In this document: positions 47,134-54,618 of the stretch, piece after piece
Position numbering within the stretch: the stretch's first letter is position 1
Layout: each line of letters opens with the position of its first letter
Assembly: GCF_004104355.1 (NCBI RefSeq)
Contig: NZ_RJLM01000001.1
Coordinates: 476,711-540,710, forward strand
From: Photobacterium chitinilyticum
GTDB lineage: Bacteria; Pseudomonadota; Gammaproteobacteria; Enterobacterales; Vibrionaceae
Length of the DNA: 64,000 bases
Direction of reading: 5' to 3'
Translations under genes and position numbers: made by a program
Notes under the pieces: model-generated
Told to the model about the DNA's origin: nothing
What the model saw: the letters and a program-made list of their open reading frames with translations, nothing else
Database searches by the model: none

Positions 47134-47646
47134 ATGAAGCAACATATTCTGAAAGTATCGGTAATTGCGCTGCTAGTAAGCAATGCAGCCCCTGTTTTTT
47201 CTTCGGGTACACAAACAATGAGATTTAAAGCAATCGTAGATCCTGTGTGCGGGATCTACGTTGATGGTACTTTAGAAAAGGAAATCACATTTAAGGATAC
47301 CTCGCATGATGATGATGCCAATTATGTAAAATTGAACGTGACTAATAATCAAGGGACTAGATCAAGTTTGGAGCTATCAACTGTTGCAACTAAGCCTTTG
47401 AAGCGCGTGGGCGGTGCGGCTTTCAGTGTGAGGGATAGCTTAAAAATTATAACGAAAGTTGATGGCGCTGATAGCCCGACTTCACTAAATGCAGGAACAG
47501 TATCGTCACCAACTGTGGTGACCACTGCAGTTGGTGATTTAAGCAAAGCGTTTTATGTGGGTTTAGGAGCTTTAGACATATCGTCAACCGAGGTACAAGC
47601 AGATGATTATGAATACACAGTTACAGCGACACTTACTTGTCGTTAG
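47134..47646 (+). CDS. Pilin-like secreted protein (fimbrial subunit-like)
   Basis: A 170-aa exported protein starting MKQHILKVSVIALLVSNA, with signal cleavage near VFSSG. The mature part is beta-rich and has just two cysteines, one early (VDPVCGIYV) and one at the end (TVTATLTCR). This is the arrangement and C-terminal strand style of chaperone-usher/CS1-type fimbrial subunits. I do not recognise the exact family. GGGAG sits properly before ATG 47134. First gene of five overlapping genes; the next gene begins inside its 3' end. Low GC suggests recent transfer. Confidence 0.72.
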   Translation: MKQHILKVSVIALLVSNAAPVFSSGTQTMRFKAIVDPVCGIYVDGTLEKEITFKDTSHDDDANYVKLNVTNNQGTRSSLELSTVATKPLKRVGGAAFSVRDSLKIITKVDGADSPTSLNAGTVSSPTVVTTAVGDLSKAFYVGLGALDISSTEVQADDYEYTVTATLTCR

Positions 47647-48544
47647 CTTTTATTTTGTATCTTTATTCTCATATGGGAGTACTTCATTAAGTTCAAATGC
47701 GAGTGATTGCCAATTTATAAAGGAAAATGGCGTTAAGGTTGTAAAATATTGCTATAAAAACCCTAATGTAGTAATGGTGCGAGATGCCATGCCTTCTGAA
47801 GCCGTCATGAGATATGCTGGGGGGTATGTTTTTTTTGAATATTTAGGAGAGGAAGATTATAACATTAAAATCAAAGTGACTGAAAATAGTCGAGGAAACT
47901 ATAATTATTACCATTATAGTTTAGACCCTTCATTAGGAATACAGACTCCGACGAGAATTGTTGGAGGGGGGGAATATAGTCTAAAATTCAAAAAAACGGG
48001 CGGAAAGAAATCAAACCAAACGAAAATAATAATGTTTATTGCAAGCGCATCTAAACCTCAACCTCAACCTCAAAGACATAATTTAGTGTTTGATATAAAA
48101 GGTGAACGTTTTAATATGATTTTTGATAGTGGGATACGACATAACTCATATTGTGCTTTGACTGTTGTTGACAGTGTTGGAGGGATAGCGTTTAATGATA
48201 AATTAACCATGGATTCTGCGTCATTATTGTATCAAACGATTACTCCTAGTAATGTAACATTCTCATATAAGAGAATAAGGATTAAAAGTTATGGGGTAAT
48301 TAAAAAGAGAGTTAAACGGTCATACTTAAGAAAATTGAATAATAAGTTCTCTGAAATATTTTATGTAAATAATCGAGGTTCGTTTGTGGTGAATAGTTCA
48401 GGTTTAATGAAAAGACAAAAAAACGATAAGTTTGAAATTAGTGGTTATGGTACGATTTCCATTATTCCTTTTTTTAACGTAAAAGAAAGTGAACTATTAT
48501 CTGGAAGATATAAAATAGAGGTTACAGCAACATGCGGTCGATGA
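47603..48544 (+). CDS. Large secreted protein with pilin-like C-terminus (possible tip adhesin)
   Basis: A 313-aa unrecognised exported protein. The ATG at 47603 overlaps the pilin-like gene by 44 bp in another frame and is supported by GAGG about 10 bp upstream; there is no later in-frame start before the signal peptide ends (FSYGSTSLSS). The mature part is Tyr/Lys/Asn-rich. The end, GRYKIEVTATCGR, closely echoes the end of the preceding pilin-like protein (YTVTATLTCR), suggesting that it joins the same polymer. A short PQPQPQ spacer lies near the middle. The role as tip adhesin or minor subunit is inference. Confidence 0.68.
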   Translation: MIMNTQLQRHLLVVSFYFVSLFSYGSTSLSSNASDCQFIKENGVKVVKYCYKNPNVVMVRDAMPSEAVMRYAGGYVFFEYLGEEDYNIKIKVTENSRGNYNYYHYSLDPSLGIQTPTRIVGGGEYSLKFKKTGGKKSNQTKIIMFIASASKPQPQPQRHNLVFDIKGERFNMIFDSGIRHNSYCALTVVDSVGGIAFNDKLTMDSASLLYQTITPSNVTFSYKRIRIKSYGVIKKRVKRSYLRKLNNKFSEIFYVNNRGSFVVNSSGLMKRQKNDKFEISGYGTISIIPFFNVKESELLSGRYKIEVTATCGR

Positions 48545-48927
48545 TATCTAACTTTGCACTGGTCATATTATTTATGTTTTCAGCCTGTAGCAATGCACAT
48601 TATCAATCTCCAATAGAAATAAGAGAAATAAGTTTAAATGGAAGTCAGCTTGTAACGATAAAAATTGGTAATGATTCAAATGAAACAAGGCTTTTTGATA
48701 TTGAGTTAAATGGAGAAATAATTAGTACCAATATGAAGGTTGGGGCTAATAAAAATAGGTCTTTTTCTACCTTTATTGAAGAGGTTGAACCATCAGTAGT
48801 GAGTAAAAACTTATTGTGCTCAATATCCAAGCCAGCTAGTGGTTCATATTTGAGGACGAGGATTTGTACGGATGTATTGATTTTATACCCAAAAGAAAAG
48901 ATAGAAGCCTTGATTGAGAATGAATGA
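48532..48927 (+). CDS. Small exported protein, fimbrial chaperone-like or lipoprotein
   Basis: A 131-aa protein with a hydrophobic signal containing FMFSACSNA. Cleavage could be before Cys (lipoprotein; the residue at -3 is an unusual Phe) or after SNA. The mature part looks like a single Ig-like domain (VTIKIGNDSNETRLFDIEL, GANKNRSFSTFIEE) ending RTRICTDVLILYPKEK. This resembles half of a pilus chaperone. A full periplasmic chaperone is about 220-240 aa with two domains, so this would be a reduced or specialised form. Start overlaps the upstream gene by 13 bp, with GAGG in place. Confidence 0.62.
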   Translation: MRSMISNFALVILFMFSACSNAHYQSPIEIREISLNGSQLVTIKIGNDSNETRLFDIELNGEIISTNMKVGANKNRSFSTFIEEVEPSVVSKNLLCSISKPASGSYLRTRICTDVLILYPKEKIEALIENE

Positions 48928-49340
48928 TGTATCAAAGAATATTATTAATCAGTGTTTTGATTGCCATTTTTTATGGTAAATATGTTAATGCGGAATCTCT
49001 AAGTATTCCTAATGCAACAATACCATCTGGTTATGACAGAATTACAACTAGTGATGGTACAACATGCGAGTCCAGTATTGCATCAGATATGTATGTTCAA
49101 ACCGGTTTAATGGGGGTAAAAGTAAATAAAGATTATTCAAACGGCTCTAGTATGTATGACTCAAAAAATCTTGAAGGCAAAGATAATTTTGGTATATATG
49201 CTCAAGTTGTCATTCCAATAGGTAAGAAGAGAAAGCGTATTGATTGCAATCGGTTATACGAATTAGAAATACGAAATTTAAAAGCACAGTTATTAAAGAT
49301 GAAATTAGAGTCTATGTCAAAAAATCTTTGGGATGAATGA
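48924..49340 (+). CDS. Small exported protein with C-terminal coiled coil
   Basis: A 138-aa protein of unknown family with a signal peptide ending VNA-ES. The mature part has IPNATIPSGYDRITTSDGTTC, a beta-like region YAQVVIPIG, and a C-terminal helix RLYELEIRNLKAQLLKMKLE with heptad spacing that should form a coiled coil. Cysteines occur in SDGTTCESS and RIDCNRLY. It overlaps the preceding gene by 4 bp (ATGATG/TGA). It might be a periplasmic or outer-membrane assembly factor that stands in for an usher, but nothing proves it. Confidence 0.6.
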   Translation: MMYQRILLISVLIAIFYGKYVNAESLSIPNATIPSGYDRITTSDGTTCESSIASDMYVQTGLMGVKVNKDYSNGSSMYDSKNLEGKDNFGIYAQVVIPIGKKRKRIDCNRLYELEIRNLKAQLLKMKLESMSKNLWDE

Positions 49341-49354
49341 TAGTAAGGGTTTTT

Positions 49355-50104
49355 ATGATTAACGAGAGACTTAAAAATAATGGTTGTTATGAAATGTGTG
49401 ATGACAATACAGAGGGTTTTATAGATGTGAAATTTTCACTACAACCTATAGTTTGTCCAAAAACAATGAATTTCATTGCGTTTGAAATGCTAACAAGATT
49501 TGAAGATGCAAAGATTAATGTTGAAGATTTCTTTAATGAAATATCAGATGGATGGATAAAGGCAATCATACGTCTTCAGGTTAATGAAATTAATAGGATT
49601 AAATTTGATGATTTATCTTACACTTCCATTAATTTTAATACTAAGATCATGGCAGATGATAAGTTTATATCATGCATACTTAACCAGGTAAATAAGAAAA
49701 TCGCGTTTGAAATAACAACATCACCATCAAGTAATATAGAGGAGATGAAATTAATAAACTCTATTGTTAATATAAAATCGCGAGGCCATGAGGTTTGGCT
49801 TGATGATTATTTATCGGAAGAAATATCAGAGTCAATGTTATTTATTGCAGACTGGGATTTGGTAAAAATAGACAAAAGCATAATGTACAAATACTTGGGT
49901 GATTATGAATATATGTTAGATCTAATTGCTGATGCTTCTGATTTTGGTCGTAGGAATATAGTTTTTGAAGGAGTAGAAACAAATTATCAACATGAACAAC
50001 TGTCTAAATATAAGTGTTTACATCAAGGGTATTATTACGGTTCCTTAATTGAGTGTGCAAGTATAGAAAGAATAGGGCATCGTTTCTCATTTGAATATCA
50101 ATAA
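49355..50104 (+). CDS. EAL-domain protein (c-di-GMP phosphodiesterase-like)
   Basis: A protein of about 249 aa made of a single EAL domain without a sensor. Signature positions are mostly present: the EAL motif as FEMLTRF, SINFN (Asn), FEITT (Glu), WLDDYL in place of DDFG, VKIDKS (Lys), EGVET and HQGYYYG. The metal- and base-binding acidic residues are retained, so it may be active, but the DDFG loop and EAL core are altered, as in regulatory EAL proteins. ATG 49355 has AAGG at good distance; an ATG at 49337 overlaps the previous gene. Fimbrial operons such as mrk end with a similar EAL gene. Confidence 0.85.
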   Translation: MINERLKNNGCYEMCDDNTEGFIDVKFSLQPIVCPKTMNFIAFEMLTRFEDAKINVEDFFNEISDGWIKAIIRLQVNEINRIKFDDLSYTSINFNTKIMADDKFISCILNQVNKKIAFEITTSPSSNIEEMKLINSIVNIKSRGHEVWLDDYLSEEISESMLFIADWDLVKIDKSIMYKYLGDYEYMLDLIADASDFGRRNIVFEGVETNYQHEQLSKYKCLHQGYYYGSLIECASIERIGHRFSFEYQ

Positions 50105-50195
50105 TAACATAATGATTTAATAGTATTTGATAACTCTTGAATGGTTAAATAATTACTACTAGTAATAATCAATTTCACAGTATTAGGGTGATATT

Positions 50196-50324
50196 ATGGA
50201 TGAGATTTTATCTCATGACAGATTTTCAGTAGTTAGAGTGAAACGTAATTTATGGGAAAAATTTATAGGTGTTAAACAAGCCTTCATATGCAAACGTTGC
50301 CGTAAGAGAATGCGATTACTTTAA
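50196..50324 (+). CDS. Small basic protein with CxxC motif (42 aa)
   Basis: A short frame MDEILSHDRFSVVRVKRN ... FICKRCRKRMRLL with AGGG placed 7-8 bases before its ATG. It lies 91 bp after the EAL gene stop and could be the last gene of that operon. The C-terminus is highly basic with one CxxC. No family is recognised; coding status rests on the ribosome site and composition. Confidence 0.4.
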   Translation: MDEILSHDRFSVVRVKRNLWEKFIGVKQAFICKRCRKRMRLL

Positions 50325-50368
50325 TTAAAATGAAAATTCTTCTGTCATAACTCAATGGATACGCCTGA

Positions 50369-50991
50369 TTGATTTGCCCCAGAAGATTGGACATCAAGTT
50401 AATTGACATCATCTTTTCAAATTCGCGGTTATTAACCCAAGAACACTGCGCTTTTTTGTTCGGTTGTAATCAACCTAACTATACTAAAATACCTCTTGAT
50501 GAATCAATTCTTTGGTCATAATCGGTTTGAATTGATAGCTCCAAGTTTAAAGACCAGAAGAAGCTTTGCACGCAAGTATGCCCCAATAATTCCCTTTGGG
50601 ATTTATACTTTACCTAAAGTTATGTGTAATTGATTATATTGCGGTAACTTTTTGAACAATATTGGTTATCACGATCACTGTGAACGATTATTTTGCAGCC
50701 CGATACCATCAGAGCGGTACTATTTCAACGTATCTCGGTAGAGTTCTCTGTTAGAAGGTTATTCATCGGTCAACCGACTACCTGTTGTGAGTGCAAATCG
50801 AAAATAACAGTAAGGTAAAGCCACCTTTCGCTTGTCATCAAATAAGTAATATTGCCAACCCAATTCGGATTTGAAGCATCAGCCGTAAAGTTGTGCCGCA
50901 AATGGTTAGGTGCAACGGCTAGGGAATGATTAGTATCTGTTATCACCTTAAGTCTTCGTGCGGCACTTTCGACTAGGCTCTTCCTTTTCAT
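50369..50991 (-). pseudogene. Degenerate IS3-family transposase (orfB) remnant
   Basis: On the minus strand, 50991-50770 reads a recognisable IS3 OrfB catalytic-domain start: VITDTNHSLAVAPNHL, FTADASNPNWVGNITYL, ERWLYLTVIFDLHSQQVVG. The first DDE aspartate (GDITY) is Asn. Further downstream, in shifted frames, VHSDRDNQYCSKSYRNI carries the second catalytic block, and later fragments trail off to about 50400. TGATTTGCCCCAGAAGATTG at 50369 may be the element's end. It carries several frameshifts and stops, so it is dead. No direct target repeats could be identified. Confidence 0.8.
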
Positions 50992-51687
50992 ATTATCTGA
51001 TACAGTTTCGAGTGCCTTCTTGAACTTATGTCACGCAGCGTGCGTGCTCTATCTCGTTTACTGACATGCTTTAACCAGTAGTAAACCAGAAGAACCTTCG
51101 CTATTCACATTATGGAGAATTGCTTAAGGTGTTCATTCATGAACTTAAGACTTGCTCCTTTAAACGTTTTTCGAACTAGGTGCGTTTTCTTTATTGATTT
51201 CTTACGCCAACCGCATATTCGGGAAGCATGTAGATTGAATTGTCATGCTGTCTAAACTGCTGGTTCAGATCATTAACTGGATTTGTCTCGCTACTGAACA
51301 GAAAGCACCGTCGAAGGATTCATATGGCTAGATTGATCACACTAACCATTAGACGAAGTATCGCTTTAAAAAGTGGATCGAAACTATCAGTGTTCAAATC
51401 AGCTAAGAATTTGAATGTTTGATTTTACTCGTCATCAAAGCGATTGTTCACCGTGTTTGGAATTAAATCGAGCATGAAATTAGGAGGGTGTTTGAATACT
51501 TGTCGAAAACACCTCGATAACAACAAAATCATAAATAATTCAGTAGCTTAGATGGAGCATTAAAGGTTCTTGATTCTTAATGCCCCGTATATAAGAATAA
51601 CTAAAGAGAACATTGCCTTTAGACTTGATTCATTTTAATAGTATATGCATGATCCTAGTGGTAATAGAAACCAAGCATCTTTAATTA
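50992..51687. other. 696-bp stretch with no supported gene
   Basis: Probably more decayed mobile-element DNA. Short frames exist (for example 51240-51422 on the + strand), but none has a ribosome site and a recognisable protein together. The region is AT-rich like the rest of the island. Confidence 0.5.
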
Positions 51688-51972
51688 TCACGAATATAGC
51701 AGGTTTTGGTTGTTATCATTTGTAATAAGCTTACTAGTAGAGTTTATTACATCTAATTCAAGTTTATATCCATCATCTAAATATACGCTAAATCCAGTAA
51801 GTATAGATTGGAACCCTCCTTTATTTTCAATCACTTGATTTATTTGAGTAATATCAATAACGCGGTAACTTTGTAATCCGTCATAAAAGAAAACCTCACT
51901 GTGAAGATGAGTGTTTTGGGAGTTAAGCATCCGAGATATGTAGCAAGCTGATTTAGAATTAAAAACGATCAT
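51688..51972 (-). CDS. Hypothetical protein (about 94 aa)
   Basis: An unrecognised protein starting MIVFNSKSACYISRMLNS and containing YRVIDITQINQVIENKGG. ATG 51972 has AAGG about 10 bases upstream; a GTG at 51981 is also possible. No signal peptide or membrane helix. The gene is isolated between IS remnants and is AT-rich, so it is probably an accessory gene. Confidence 0.45.
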   Translation of the reverse strand: MIVFNSKSACYISRMLNSQNTHLHSEVFFYDGLQSYRVIDITQINQVIENKGGFQSILTGFSVYLDDGYKLELDVINSTSKLITNDNNQNLLYS

Positions 51973-51981
51973 TAAAGCCAC

Positions 51982-52334
51982 GCCTTATTGGTTGTGATTA
52001 TCATTACTATTATGAGAAGACTTATATCACATTATTTTGACTTTTTGGGTTTTACTTCGAGTAAAAACCGCTCTGTTTTTCACATGTTGTAATAAATTAA
52101 TTGGGAGTTTTTTATTTATCTTATTAGACAATGACTTATGTGTTTTTGTCGAGATTGTATTTGGGGGGATATTACACGTTATTAAAAGTAGAAATTATTA
52201 GTTACACTTTGTGTATTCTGTTACAAAGCTGTGCTGAAGAGCAAACACATTGTTTTTAGACACAATTAGGCTGAAAGAGAATAAAACTTCTCCCAAGTAA
52301 TGTTACTGGATGTAGGGGCTGGCGTTTTTTAAGT
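51982..52334. other. AT-rich non-coding stretch
   Basis: About 350 bp upstream of the hypothetical gene and before the next IS remnant. No gene, hairpin or repeat is evident to me. Confidence 0.5.
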
Positions 52335-52600
52335 TAGTTGTCGCCAAATCATATTAAGCCGCTTGTTACAGTTGTTCATTGATCTCTGTTTTTTCTGGGT
52401 AAGTATAGGTTCGCAATTCTTTATTTTTCCTAGCGAACGCTTTGGGCTTTGAGCCATTGCCTGCCCGTACACTACCTTTCTATTTACTTGTATGTTGGCA
52501 TCCTTGCTACGATGACGTTGCCCTGCTCACGAAGCTTATACAACTGTGACAGTGCTCTCCGTTGTACCAGTCGATGAAGTTCTTAATTGTAATGTGCTTG
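52335..52600 (-). pseudogene. C-terminal remnant of a second IS3-family transposase
   Basis: On the minus strand 52582-52559 begins FIDWYNGEHCHSCISFV, matching the IS3 OrfB end (pattern FVDWYN-x-EHRHSGI-x-FV-T-P). In another frame, 52465-52379 gives AMAQSPKRSLGKIKNCEPI followed by LTQKKQRS, matching the pattern A-x-NPERW-x-x-x-R-NW-x-PIG-x-V-x-LNPEK. At least one frameshift and stops separate the two. It is a different IS3 subgroup from the one at 50.4-51.0 kb. The interval 52601-52845 shows nothing else clear. Confidence 0.7.
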
Positions 52601-52845
52601 TGGGTGAACAGTTACACTCAAATTATGGTTCTTATTGGCCATCTGACTGAGTATATGCAAGTTATGATTGTTTGCTTGTTTTAGAAGACATGACCTTTTG
52701 AGAATTTAAGCGCCTTACTGTCCGTAACGAGATGGGACATACCACATAAAATAAGCATTTTAGAGACATGCATGCTCATTCAATACTACTTTTTCTTGTC
52801 AAGAACAACTAGTTGTATATTCGTGCGGGGTCAAATGCATAGGAG

Positions 52846-53010
52846 TGAAATGTAAATTCCTGCCATAACTGAATAAAAATGGATGAAGTGATTACATTGT
52901 GTTGCAACTAAATATCTAGGTCATGATATCGGTTGGATATATGAATACTACTGAATAACTTAACGAAACATGGAGTTAAGCCCTTAATAACAGTTAAACG
53001 GAATATAGCC
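52846..53010 (+). pseudogene. IS1595 transposase 3' remnant, copy A
   Basis: Homologous base by base, with many substitutions, to copy B at 53842-54010. Shared blocks include AAATGTAAAT, TGGATGAAG, TTGCAACTAAATATCTAG, AACTTAACGAAA and an end block around ACAGT-AAA-GGAA. This copy is more decayed, and its frame is interrupted. Together with copy B it brackets the MarR gene in direct orientation. Confidence 0.75.
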
Positions 53011-53182
53011 ATTTAAATCCTCTTAGTTACTTCGGGATGTCCAATAACTACCGGATCACCAAACAACATGACGTTTCGCAATGTTGATGTCACATAGCGG
53101 GGAGTGTTGTAACACTAGTCTTGTCTGCGTCACAAGCTGTCAGCAATAAGTTATCATAATGAGATCTGGCTGCAGAAAAATC
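53011..53182. other. Region upstream of the marR operator
   Basis: No gene is seen. The sequence follows the end of IS1595 copy A and leads into the palindromic operator. Some GC-richer bases (TAGCGGGGAGTG) at about 53095 stand out from the AT-rich surroundings without a clear meaning. Confidence 0.4.
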
Positions 53183-53208
53183 ATTATATTGACGGACGTC
53201 ATTATAAT
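53183..53208. promoter_or_regulatory. Near-perfect 26-bp palindrome, candidate MarR operator
   Basis: Arms ATTATATTGACG (53183-53194) and CGTCATTATAAT (53197-53208) pair at 11 of 12 positions around a 2-bp centre. The size and half-site spacing suit a MarR dimer. TATAAT inside the right arm could serve as the -10 box, so binding would block transcription of the marR gene about 78 bp downstream. Confidence 0.65.
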
Positions 53209-53259
53209 TATTGTAAAATTCAGCTAAATTTATCCACTCAGGAACGATTTCCACTGAAA

Positions 53260-53275
53260 CAGTATCATGATAGTG
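53260..53275. promoter_or_regulatory. Second palindrome overlapping the marR leader
   Basis: TATCATGATA (53263-53272) is a perfect 10-bp palindrome with additional matching CA/TG at its edges. It abuts the GAAGG ribosome site of the marR gene. It may be a secondary operator. Confidence 0.4.
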
Positions 53276-53285
53276 AAGGTTAAAT

Positions 53286-53753
53286 ATGGCGGGTGAGTAT
53301 TTAGGAGAAAGAGATAGCGATGGCTTAATTGGTATCCTTTGTTACAAAATTGCTACGATCTCAAAACAGAAAAGTGAAGCAATGTTTCAACAAGCGTCGC
53401 TAGATATAAACTCAGAACAAGCTTGGATTTTGACTAAAGCTTACGAAAAATTGGATGAAGGAGTCCATCAATCTGATTTGGTTACTCAAGAACAAATCAT
53501 TGGTGCCAAAAGTCAAGTTTCGAGGTTAATTCATGACTTAGTAGAAAAAGAATATCTAGTCAGAAGAGTAGATCCAAACGATCGCCGTCAAACATATTTA
53601 ACTATAACAAACAGTGGTTTAGAGAGAATGCACCAAGTGCAAGATATAGTGCAAAAAAGAAAAGAGGTATATTTACATACATTAACTATTGACGAATACC
53701 ATACATTGGTATCACTGTTAAAAAAAGCTCTTGTAGGTGTCAAAGAAGACTAA
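53286..53753 (+). CDS. MarR-family transcriptional regulator
   Basis: A 155-aa winged-helix regulator with the MarR core: a first helix DGLIGILCYKIATISKQKSE, recognition region AKSQVSRLIHDLVEKEYLVRR, and the wing DPNDRRQTYLTITNSGLE (Asp-x-x-Asp-Arg-Arg signature). The helix-3/4 region (VTQEQIIGAK) is a little unusual. GAAGG precedes ATG 53286. No neighbouring efflux or enzyme gene is available as target, so its regulon lies elsewhere or was lost. Flanked by two direct copies of an IS1595 fragment, which suggests it arrived with them. Confidence 0.88.
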   Translation: MAGEYLGERDSDGLIGILCYKIATISKQKSEAMFQQASLDINSEQAWILTKAYEKLDEGVHQSDLVTQEQIIGAKSQVSRLIHDLVEKEYLVRRVDPNDRRQTYLTITNSGLERMHQVQDIVQKRKEVYLHTLTIDEYHTLVSLLKKALVGVKED

Positions 53754-53767
53754 TCCACGTTAGCAAA

Positions 53768-54009
53768 CACATGACTTGATCCGTAAGTGTCTAAATATGT
53801 CGGCTGGTCTGAAAGTGATAGATAAGGTCTTTGTCTGTCCAAAATGTAAATGCCGACCATAGCTGGATCAAAGAATGGATGAAGCGATTCCATGGCGTTG
53901 CAACTAAATATCTAGATCATTGCCTCGGTTGGCATCGACATATGGATTTTACTGAAAAACTTAACGAAAATATGATGTTAAGTTTTCAGCAACAGTCAAA
54001 AGGAACATA
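53768..54009 (+). pseudogene. IS1595 transposase 3' remnant, copy B
   Basis: Reads LNMSAGLKVIDKVF, a frameshift, then VQNVNADHSWIKEWMKRFHG and VATKYLDHCLGWHRHMDF, ending in QQSKGT and a stop near 54009. This is the C-terminal end of IS1595-type transposases (pattern N-V-N-A-YHSRLK-x-WM-x-RF-x-GVATKYL-x-x-YLGW). The N-terminal and most catalytic parts are missing. Its 3' end overlaps the last codons of the convergent NUDIX gene. Confidence 0.85.
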
Positions 54010-54501
54010 ATCATTTTTTAAATATAAAGCGATAGCTTCTCTGGCTGATGCAAAGGCAAACTTTTCCGGTTGTAGCTCGGTAATCTTAACCCAATCTATG
54101 TTAGCAACATCGTCTCCGGCTTTTAAAATCGGTTTCTGTTCTATCTCTACGGCAAAAAAAGCATCGCAGGTTTTATATTCGATATTTTTATAGAGATAGG
54201 TGTTCGGGTACGAACCAAAGTACTGTACCTGGCTTGGCTGAAACATCAGTTCTTCCTGAAGTTCACGCAACAGTGCCTGTTCTAGGGATTCACCGTGATC
54301 AACAAATCCACCGGGAAAGTCCCACATCCCTTTACCGGGCTCTCGTCCGCGTTCGGCAACCAGTACCTCATTCTGACAGCGAATAATGGCGAGAACGGCC
54401 GAGGCGCTGTTATGGAAAAAGGTAAAGTCACACTGATTACACTGAAATGATTTATCGGATTGTGCAGTGAAGGTTGGCTGACCGCAAGATGGACAATACA
54501 T
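53986..54501 (-). CDS. NUDIX hydrolase with N-terminal zinc ribbon
   Basis: A 171-aa hydrolase of nucleoside-diphosphate-linked compounds. N-terminal zinc ribbon with two Cys pairs (CPSCGQ, CNQC), then the Nudix box GGFVDHGESLEQALLRELQEEL, which fits G-x5-E-x7-REUxEE. The zinc ribbon recalls NudC, but NudC is longer (about 257 aa) and has an SQPWPFPxS motif, absent here, so an ADP-ribose or NADH-type NUDIX of unknown substrate is more likely. The last codons (YVPFDCC) overlap the IS1595 remnant, so the natural C-terminus may have been replaced. Confidence 0.87.
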   Translation of the reverse strand: MYCPSCGQPTFTAQSDKSFQCNQCDFTFFHNSASAVLAIIRCQNEVLVAERGREPGKGMWDFPGGFVDHGESLEQALLRELQEELMFQPSQVQYFGSYPNTYLYKNIEYKTCDAFFAVEIEQKPILKAGDDVANIDWVKITELQPEKFAFASAREAIALYLKNDYVPFDCC

Positions 54502-54618
54502 ATTATTATGCTACTGGTTGGTTCAAAGGCGCGAGGATATCTCAGCCGATAAGGGATTGCTAGTTATGACAGGGAACTTGGGTATAATACCTGCCATTGT
54601 CCATCTCCGGTTAATAAA

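Noticed and set aside
51240-51422. 60-aa open frame on the + strand.
   Set aside because: No ribosome site or family match; it lies in a zone of decayed mobile DNA.
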